A stretch of 12,418 nucleotides of DNA from Actinomycetota bacterium. GTDB lineage: Bacteria > Actinomycetota > Thermoleophilia > Miltoncostaeales > Miltoncostaeaceae. Within the stretch, counting starts at the first letter, position 1. Every line of letters starts with the position of its first letter. The position numbers and the translations under genes were made by a program. The notes below the pieces were generated by a model. It was not told where the DNA came from and did not search any database. It was given only the letters and a program-made list of their open reading frames with translations. The DNA is taken from assembly GCA_947475125.1 (NCBI GenBank), contig CANJMX010000035.1:1-12418 (forward strand). Direction: 5' to 3'. Below, piece by piece: positions 1-4,145 of the stretch.

Positions 1-312
1 CAGACGCCGCAGCGCTCGCTCGACCAGCGCCTCGACGCCCTGCGCCGGGCAAATGAGATCCGTTCGCTACGTGCGAAGCTGAAGAAGGACCTGAAGTCCG
101 GTGACCTCTCGGTGGATGAGGTCATCGCCGAGCCCATTGATGACTTCGTGCTTACCGCCAAGGTGTTCGACATCATCGTGGCGGCCCCGAAGTACGGGAA
201 GGTCAAGGCCACCCGGTTGCTCAATCAGTGCCGCATCTCCCAGGGGAAGACCCTCGGGGGTCTGTCCACACGCCAGCGTGACGAACTGGTCGACCTGCTC
301 AAGCAGCGATAG
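1..312 (+). CDS. mihF: Actinobacterial integration host factor mIHF, 5'-truncated
   Basis: The frame is open from the first base of the window, so the start codon lies upstream; 103 residues are visible. The segment KVFDIIVAAPKYGKVKA followed by TRLLNQCRIS and GLSTRQRDELVDLL resembles the C-terminal DNA-binding core of mycobacterial mIHF, where the matching stretch reads like LPGVGKVRAKQIMERLGIS. The first visible 45 residues are basic and helical in character (several LR, KL and KK pairs). The family is about 105 residues long, so only a few residues should be missing. mIHF is a small nucleoid-associated protein of Actinomycetota, unrelated to proteobacterial IHF, that bends DNA and supports lambda-type integration. 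It is usually found directly before gmk, as here. Family assignment is confident; the exact N-terminus cannot be seen. Confidence 0.88.
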   Translation, partial: QTPQRSLDQRLDALRRANEIRSLRAKLKKDLKSGDLSVDEVIAEPIDDFVLTAKVFDIIVAAPKYGKVKATRLLNQCRISQGKTLGGLSTRQRDELVDLLKQR

Positions 313-332
313 CCACGGCGCACCGGGTCTTC

Positions 333-872
333 GTGGTGTCCGGCCCGTCTGGGGCCGGCAAGGGAACCCTCATCCGAGGCGTACTCGAACAGGTGCCTTC
401 GCTGGCCGTGGCGGTGTCGTGCACCACCCGCGCAAAGCGCCCGGGCGAGATTGACGGCCGTGAGTACCACTTCATGAGCCGCGCCGAGTTCGCGCGTCTG
501 GTGGACCAGGACGCATTTCTTGAGCACGCGGAGTTCGCCGGAAACCGATACGGCACGCTGGCCAGCGAACTCGATCGCATCCTCGACGGCGGGCGATCGG
601 TCATTCTTGAGATCGAACTGCAGGGCGCACGCAACGTCCGTGCCCTCCGGCCCGACTCGATCTCAATCTTCATCGCCCCGCCATCGCTTGAGGAATTGGG
701 CCGGCGCCTGCGCGAGCGCGCAACCGACGCCGACGAGGAGATCGCCGAGCGCCTTGAGGTGGCCCGCGGGGAGATGGGTGCCGAGGCTGAATTTGACCAC
801 CGGATCCTGAACGACGACGCGTCGCGTGCCACTGACGAGCTGGTGGAGATCATCCGGTCCGCAACGGCCTGA
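333..872 (+). CDS. gmk: Guanylate kinase
   Basis: Transfers phosphate from ATP to GMP to give GDP, in the cytoplasm. Counting from the GTG at 333 there is a P-loop GPSGAGKGT at residues 4-12, the GMP-binding TTRAKRPGEIDGREYHF at 31-47, GNRYGT at 70-75, a DVDxQGA-like ILEIELQGAR at 91-100, the strand IFIAPPS at 112-118, and a C-terminal FDHRILNDD. The 179 residues are slightly short for the family. The problem is the start: 333 is the first standard start codon after an in-frame TGA at 279-281, yet it cuts into the first beta strand, which normally precedes the P-loop as LFVVSGPSG. The missing residues RVF are encoded just upstream (324-332). An ATA at 309-311 overlapping the mihF stop (ATAG) would give a 187-residue protein with a complete strand. 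The called start is the conservative one. Function is certain; the start is not. Confidence 0.93.
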   Translation: MVSGPSGAGKGTLIRGVLEQVPSLAVAVSCTTRAKRPGEIDGREYHFMSRAEFARLVDQDAFLEHAEFAGNRYGTLASELDRILDGGRSVILEIELQGARNVRALRPDSISIFIAPPSLEELGRRLRERATDADEEIAERLEVARGEMGAEAEFDHRILNDDASRATDELVEIIRSATA

Positions 873-917
873 TCGGTTCTGCAACGCCACGGGGATGCGC
901 GCGGGCGTAATTGGCGA

Positions 918-929
918 TAGCGTTTTCGA
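918..929 (+). promoter_or_regulatory. Putative leaderless -10 element before coaBC
   Basis: TAGCGT at 918-923 fits the TAnnnT pattern of a -10 box and ends 6 nt before the coaBC ATG, so transcription would begin at or next to the start codon. There is no Shine-Dalgarno-like sequence in the 57-nt gap after gmk, which agrees with a leaderless mRNA. No convincing -35 box is visible. This is the weakest of the four similar sites in the window. Confidence 0.35.
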
Positions 930-2150
930 ATGGCCGAGATCCTTCTTGGGGTGACCGGCGGCATTGCCGCCTACAAGTCACTCGACGTTCTCCGCATGCT
1001 GCAGCGCAACGGGCATGGCGTGAGCGTGGTGATGACCCACACCGCCGAGCGGTTCGTGGGCGCGGCGTCCTTCGCTGCGCTGTCGCGCCGCGAGGTGGGT
1101 ACCGCGATGTTTGGCGATGCCGACCAGCCGGGGTATCACCACCTCGATGTGAACGACGGCATGGACCTGATGCTCGTGGCACCGGCCTCGGCGAACTCCA
1201 TTGCCCAGATGGCCTCGGGGATGGCGACCAATCTGCTCACCTCGTGCTACCTCGCGTTCCGCGGGCCGGTGGTGGTGGCACCCGCCATGAACACCTCGAT
1301 GTGGCTGCATCCCGCCACGCAGCGCAACATCGAGACCCTTCGGGCATTTGGCGTGCACATCATTGAGCCCGAGAGCGGCCTGCTCGCCGATGGCGCCACC
1401 GGCCCGGGTCGACTCGCCGAGCCCAGCGTCATCGTGGATGGTGTTGAGTCGTTGCTTCGCGGGGTATCCCACCGTGGCGACCTCGCGGGCAAGCGGGTGC
1501 TGATCTCGGCAGGGGGCACCCGCGAGCCAATCGACGCCGTGCGGTTTGTCGGCAACCGGTCGAGCGGTCGCATGGCGTGGGCCCTGGCTGCCGCCGCCCA
1601 CGACCGGGGCGCGGATGTGACGGTGGTGCAGGCGAACGTTGACCTGCCTCGCGAGCAGGGCATCACGTACCTCGATGCGCCGACGGCCGCCGAGATGCGT
1701 GAGGTCTGTCGCGCGCAGTTCCCCGGCACGGACATGCTCATCATGTGTGCAGCTGTCGCGGACTACCGCCCGGTTGACCAGCGGGCGGGCAAGCTCGACA
1801 AGTCGACGGCAGATTCGCTGACGGTGCACATGGAGCGCACGACCGACATCCTGGCCGAACTCTCAGCGCTGCGCGACGAGCAGGTGCTCGTGGGGTTTGC
1901 GGCAGAGCATGGGCCCGAGGGGCTCGAGCGGGCGCGTGCGAAGCGCGTGCGGAAAGCGGTGGACATGGTGGTGCATAACGACGCCGCCGTGGACGGTGCT
2001 GCGTTTGAGGGCCCCGACAACATCATCACCATCATTGGTCCCGGCGACGCCGAGCAGGCGTTTCCCCGTATGGGCAAGCGCCAGTGCGCCGACGCCATTC
2101 TGGATGCCGTGCTGCCACTCGTGGGTGGCGGAGCACCGGTCACGGCGTAG
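930..2150 (+). CDS. coaBC: Bifunctional phosphopantothenoylcysteine decarboxylase / phosphopantothenate-cysteine ligase
   Basis: Makes 4'-phosphopantetheine for coenzyme A: the CoaB half joins cysteine to 4'-phosphopantothenate with CTP, and the CoaC half decarboxylates the product using FMN. The CoaC flavoprotein domain spans roughly residues 1-180, with GVTGGIAAYK at 7-16, the catalytic His at 71, APASANSIAQMASG at 84-97 and PAMNTSMW at 118-125 with catalytic Asn121. The CoaB domain runs from about 185, with ISAGGTREPID, NRSSGRM at 209-215, CAAVADYRP at 273-281 and GKLDK at 287-291. The 406-residue length is normal. The flap where E. coli has a cysteine (ACGxxGxGRM) reads LADGATGPGRL at 152-162, with Asp154 in the Cys position. 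Actinobacterial homologues also differ here as far as I recall. It lies 57 nt after gmk with no rpoZ between them, unlike many Actinomycetota. Confidence 0.96.
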   Translation: MAEILLGVTGGIAAYKSLDVLRMLQRNGHGVSVVMTHTAERFVGAASFAALSRREVGTAMFGDADQPGYHHLDVNDGMDLMLVAPASANSIAQMASGMATNLLTSCYLAFRGPVVVAPAMNTSMWLHPATQRNIETLRAFGVHIIEPESGLLADGATGPGRLAEPSVIVDGVESLLRGVSHRGDLAGKRVLISAGGTREPIDAVRFVGNRSSGRMAWALAAAAHDRGADVTVVQANVDLPREQGITYLDAPTAAEMREVCRAQFPGTDMLIMCAAVADYRPVDQRAGKLDKSTADSLTVHMERTTDILAELSALRDEQVLVGFAAEHGPEGLERARAKRVRKAVDMVVHNDAAVDGAAFEGPDNIITIIGPGDAEQAFPRMGKRQCADAILDAVLPLVGGGAPVTA

Positions 2151-2196
2151 CGGTTCCACCGGAGCCGTACCCCATGGCGCGGGCGGGGGGAGTACG

Positions 2197-2209
2197 TACA
2201 ATTTCGCCG
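2197..2209 (+). promoter_or_regulatory. Putative leaderless -10 element before the TPR gene
   Basis: TACAAT at 2197-2202 is a near-consensus -10 box and is followed after 7 nt by the ATG at 2210. That spacing places the transcription start at the start codon. No Shine-Dalgarno sequence sits at a usable distance, because the nearest purine run (2181-2192) is too far from the ATG. No clear -35 box was found. Confidence 0.5.
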
Positions 2210-2539
2210 ATGAGCGAGGTCGGCGCGTACGAACACTTCCAGCGGGGGATGGAGCTTCTGGCATCCCGCGACTTTCACCAGGCTGCCGTTGCGCTGGAGA
2301 GCGCAAAGCGGCTCGAGCCGGATAAGGCGTCGATCCGCGAGGCATTGGGCCGGGCCTATCTGTCGGTGCGTGAGTATGCGAAGGCCGTCGAGGAGTTCGA
2401 GGTGGTGGCTGAGATCGCGCCCACCGACCATTACGCGCACTACTGCCTTGGCCGGGCGTACCGCGGTCTGGGCGATGGGGACCGCGCCGCCCGCGCCTTC
2501 GAACTGGCCACGTGTCTCGGCTCGCCGCTCGTGCGTTAG
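2210..2539 (+). CDS. Small tetratricopeptide-repeat protein
   Basis: A 109-residue protein that is almost entirely three TPR units of exactly 34 residues: about 5-38 (ending LEPDK), 39-72 (GRAYLSVREYAKAVEEF) and 73-106 (GRAYRGLGDGDRAARAFELA). Each has the TPR spacing of small and large residues (G/A at 8, Y at 11, A at 20, F at 24, A at 27). There is no signal peptide, membrane segment or catalytic domain, so it is probably a cytoplasmic protein-binding scaffold with unknown partner. The ATG at 2210 was chosen because a -10-like TACAAT lies 7 nt upstream. ATG at 2174 is also in frame, but would put that promoter inside the gene and add 12 residues outside the repeats. The gene ends facing the YbjN-like gene, with only 51 nt between their stops. 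The fold is clear; the function is not. Confidence 0.8.
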   Translation: MSEVGAYEHFQRGMELLASRDFHQAAVALESAKRLEPDKASIREALGRAYLSVREYAKAVEEFEVVAEIAPTDHYAHYCLGRAYRGLGDGDRAARAFELATCLGSPLVR

Positions 2540-2545
2540 GTCAGT

Positions 2546-2558
2546 GGCGCCGCGCGCC
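2546..2558. terminator. Weak hairpin between convergent genes
   Basis: GGCGC (2546-2550) and GCGCC (2554-2558) can form a 5-bp stem with a 3-nt loop between the convergent stops of the TPR gene and the YbjN-like gene. There is no T-run on either strand, so it is at best a non-canonical terminator. Low confidence. Confidence 0.2.
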
Positions 2559-2590
2559 GGGAACGACGCCGGGGTCGCGGCAGTCCTGCG

Positions 2591-3043
2591 TTACGCGTTC
2601 GACCCCCGGTCGCGCACCTGCATGCTGTCGGGGACTTCGAACCCAAGCCGGAGGACGCCCTCAAACGTCTCATCCACGTAGGTGGAGAGCAGCCCGAGCA
2701 ATCCGTCGAGTCCGGCAGCACCGAGCACTGACGTCTCCGCATCGGCGAGCAGCCACAGGTCGCCGGCATCATCGAGCGCGAAGCGCCAGGTACGTATTTC
2801 GAGGTTCTTCATGAGGAGACGGCGGTAGACCGCCTCGCGGTCCCGGTCCGGCCCGCGCATGAAGAACGCCCGCAGCAGCAGCGTGCGCTCGCCCGCGTGC
2901 ACTGCCACGGCGATGACCTCACGCTTGGTGGTGGGAACGCGGATGGTCCAGTTGCGGTCGTCCACACGCTCGTGGTCGACGCCGATCATCCCAAGCCAGG
3001 TATTGACGAGTGCTGGTGCGCTGTCCACGCGGGCAACGTACAC
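2591..3043 (-). CDS. YbjN domain-containing protein
   Basis: A 150-residue protein resembling the actinobacterial YbjN family, which folds like type III secretion chaperones. The matching stretches are W32-TIRVPTTKREVIAVAVHAG, the core ERTLLLRAFFMRGP at 52-65, EAVYRRLLMKNLEIRTWRFALDDAGDLWLLA at 70-100 (written here only to mark its extent), and the terminal helix STYVDETFEGVLRLGFE at 120-136. No catalytic residues, signal peptide or membrane segment are seen. In E. coli YbjN is linked to stress and motility phenotypes; in Actinomycetota it is uncharacterised as far as I know. The GTG at 3043 was chosen because a -10-like TACGAG lies 7 nt upstream on the minus strand. It is the only minus-strand gene in the window, divergent from dtd (23 nt between start codons) and convergent with the TPR gene. 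The family call is good; the role is unknown. Confidence 0.78.
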   Translation of the reverse strand: MYVARVDSAPALVNTWLGMIGVDHERVDDRNWTIRVPTTKREVIAVAVHAGERTLLLRAFFMRGPDRDREAVYRRLLMKNLEIRTWRFALDDAGDLWLLADAETSVLGAAGLDGLLGLLSTYVDETFEGVLRLGFEVPDSMQVRDRGSNA

Positions 3044-3050
3044 CCGGGTG

Positions 3051-3060
3051 CTCGTACGAT
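3051..3060. promoter_or_regulatory. Palindromic divergent promoter for dtd and the YbjN-like gene
   Basis: The 10-mer CTCGTACGAT contains the palindrome CGTACG at 3053-3058. Read on the plus strand it gives a -10 box TACGAT (3055-3060) ending 6 nt before the GTG of dtd. Read on the minus strand it gives TACGAG (3056-3051) ending 7 nt before the GTG of the YbjN-like gene. Both genes would then have leaderless mRNAs started from overlapping, oppositely facing -10 boxes. Neither start has a Shine-Dalgarno sequence. No strong -35 box is visible on either side. Confidence 0.5.
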
Positions 3061-3066
3061 CGCCGA

Positions 3067-3528
3067 GTGCGGATTGTGCTTCAGCGCGTCTCGGGCGCCT
3101 CGGTCGCGGTGGGGGGCGAATGCATCGCCAGCATCGGGCACGGACTGGTGCTGCTGGTGGGCGTGCAGGATGGCGACGACGTGGCGGTGGCGCGTCGTAT
3201 GGCGTCCAAGGTGGCGAGGCTGCGGGTATTTGCGAACGGCGAGCGGGGATTTGACCGCACCGTGGACGAGGTGGGTGGTGCCGTGCTGGTGGTCAGTCAG
3301 TTCACGCTGATGGGGGATGTTCGGCGCGGCAATCGCCCATCGTGGACGGGGGCCGCCACACCAGGTGTTGCCGCGCCTGTGGTGGAGGCCTTCGCCGCGG
3401 CGCTTGAGACGGCCGGGATCGAGGTACAGCGTGGCCGCTTCGGCGCGATGATGGATGTCGCGCTCGTGAATGATGGTCCGGTGACCCTGATGCTGGACAG
3501 CGACGAGGTCGCACGGCCCCCGGCCTGA
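3067..3528 (+). CDS. dtd: D-aminoacyl-tRNA deacylase
   Basis: Hydrolyses D-amino acids (and glycine mischarged on tRNA-Ala) from tRNA, a proofreading step that protects translation. The 153-residue length is typical. The N-terminus MRIVLQRVSGASVAVGG matches the family start exactly, which fixes the GTG at 3067. The two signature motifs are present: SQFTL at 77-81, with the Thr that sits in the active site, and NDGPVT at 135-140, holding the Gly-Pro pair that rejects L-amino acids. RRGNRPSW at 86-93 is also family-typical. It is divergent from the YbjN-like gene across a 23-nt promoter region and has no Shine-Dalgarno sequence. After its stop there are 134 nt before rimP, holding the rimP promoter and terminator-like hairpin described separately. 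That hairpin may also end dtd transcripts. Confidence 0.95.
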   Translation: MRIVLQRVSGASVAVGGECIASIGHGLVLLVGVQDGDDVAVARRMASKVARLRVFANGERGFDRTVDEVGGAVLVVSQFTLMGDVRRGNRPSWTGAATPGVAAPVVEAFAAALETAGIEVQRGRFGAMMDVALVNDGPVTLMLDSDEVARPPA

Positions 3529-3545
3529 GGTCGTCTGTCTGGCGA

Positions 3546-3575
3546 TTTTGCCCGATTTGGCCCTGTGCTACCCTC
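3546..3575 (+). promoter_or_regulatory. Putative extended -10 promoter of the rimP-nusA-infB operon
   Basis: TGCTACCCT at 3566-3574 is an extended -10 element (TG, one base, then TACCCT). A poor -35 candidate TTTTGC lies at 3546-3551 with 17-nt spacing. The 11-mer GTGCTACCCTC (3565-3575) occurs again before rpsO at 12169-12179. Transcription would start near 3581, upstream of the hairpins and terminator, so the operon would be read through a leader of about 80 nt. Confidence 0.5.
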
Positions 3576-3580
3576 GTGCG

Positions 3581-3618
3581 GTCGCCGGAGGGGAATGGCG
3601 ACACCCGGAGGAGCGGGT
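3581..3618 (+). promoter_or_regulatory. rimP leader: 5' hairpin and antiterminator-like hairpin
   Basis: GTCGCC (3581-3586) pairs perfectly with GGCGAC (3597-3602), leaving a purine-rich 10-nt loop GGAGGGGAAT. Directly after it, ACCCG (3603-3607) can pair with CGGGT (3614-3618) around a GAGGAG loop. The second hairpin uses bases that also form the 5' arm of the terminator at 3613-3630, so the two structures exclude each other. This is the arrangement of an attenuator. Regulation is inferred from structure only; no ligand or binding protein is evident. Confidence 0.4.
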
Positions 3619-3639
3619 CGAAAGACCCGCTTTTTCTTT
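3613..3639 (+). terminator. Intrinsic terminator / attenuator before rimP
   Basis: A perfect 7-bp GC-rich stem GCGGGTC (3613-3619) and GACCCGC (3624-3630) closes a GAAA tetraloop and is followed by TTTTTCTTT (3631-3639). A-T and G-T pairs from the T-run with 3610-3612 could lengthen the stem. It lies 85 nt after the dtd stop and 24 nt before the rimP start. It may end dtd transcripts, act as an attenuator for the operon, or both. The promoter-like element at 3565-3575 lies upstream of it, and none is seen between it and rimP. Confidence 0.85.
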
Positions 3640-3642
3640 GGC

Positions 3643-3666
3643 ATGAACCGAATCGGAGCACCCTGA
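3643..3666 (+). CDS. Possible leader peptide MNRIGAP upstream of rimP
   Basis: A 7-codon open frame starts with ATG at 3643, just after the terminator T-run, and ends with TGA at 3664-3666. That stop overlaps the CTG at 3663-3665, the best start for rimP, in a CTGA arrangement like the GTGA and ATGA overlaps elsewhere in this operon. No good Shine-Dalgarno sequence precedes the ATG. Short frames occur by chance, so the support is the overlap and position only. If translated, it would couple ribosome passage to rimP initiation. Confidence 0.3.
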   Translation: MNRIGAP

Positions 3667-4145
3667 AGACCACGTTGGCCACTGGTATCGAGAAGCAGGT
3701 GGAGGACCTCCTTGCGCGGGAGCTCCCGGAGGTTGACCTCCGGGCGGCGACTGCGCGCGGTCGCGAGGGATCCGCCGTGCTGTCGGTATTCATCGACCAC
3801 CCTGATGGGGTGGACCATGAACTGTGCGTCAAGGTCACACGGGCGCTCGAGGGGGCCGGAATCCGGGATCGCTACGCGGTGGAGGTATCATCACCGGGGC
3901 CGGAGCCGCCGCTCCGCGTGACCCGGCACTTCCTTGCCGCCGTGGGCGGGCAGGTCAAGTTGGTCGTCAAGCCGGGAACTCTCCCGGTTGGGGCGAAATC
4001 GGTGTCGGGGACGCTGACCGGGGTGACCGAAGAGTCGCTCACGGTCGAGTCGTCGGCTGGTGTGGTGGTCGTGCCGCGTGACGCGGTACGGGGTGCCCGG
4101 ATGATAAATGTGCAATGTGGCGATGACGGCAGGAGCCTGAAGTGA
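3663..4145 (+). CDS. rimP: Ribosome maturation factor RimP
   Basis: Binds the maturing 30S subunit and assists assembly around S12 and the central pseudoknot. The fragments VLSVFIDHPDGVDHELCVKVTRALEG, EVSSPGPEPPL and LTVESSAGVVVVPRDAVRGARMI (given in part) cover the N-terminal alpha/beta domain with its conserved VSSPG motif and the C-terminal SH3-like barrel. The frame stays open upstream to 3576, but that part would translate through the terminator hairpin and matches nothing in the family. Homologues begin shortly before a helix like IEKQVEDLL, leaving CTG at 3663 or TTG at 3675. CTG is preferred because GGAG at 3655-3658 lies 4 nt before it, against 16 nt for TTG. The resulting 160-residue protein is of normal size. 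Its TGA overlaps the nusA GTG by 4 nt, so the two are probably translationally coupled. First gene of the operon. Confidence 0.88.
   Translation: MKTTLATGIEKQVEDLLARELPEVDLRAATARGREGSAVLSVFIDHPDGVDHELCVKVTRALEGAGIRDRYAVEVSSPGPEPPLRVTRHFLAAVGGQVKLVVKPGTLPVGAKSVSGTLTGVTEESLTVESSAGVVVVPRDAVRGARMINVQCGDDGRSLK
4131..4135 (+). promoter_or_regulatory. Ribosome binding site of nusA
   Basis: AGGAG at 4131-4135 lies inside the end of rimP, 6 nt before the GTG at 4142. It supports that GTG as the nusA start despite the overlap with rimP. Confidence 0.75.

Noticed and set aside
339..365. Unusual P-loop GPSGAGKGT in Gmk, with Gly after the Lys
   Set aside because: GKGT is a known variant in guanylate and adenylate kinases, with the Thr one position later, so it is not a defect.
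3576..3662. N-terminal extension of rimP from GTG 3576
   Set aside because: It would be translated through the terminator hairpin and T-run and has no similarity to the start of RimP proteins.
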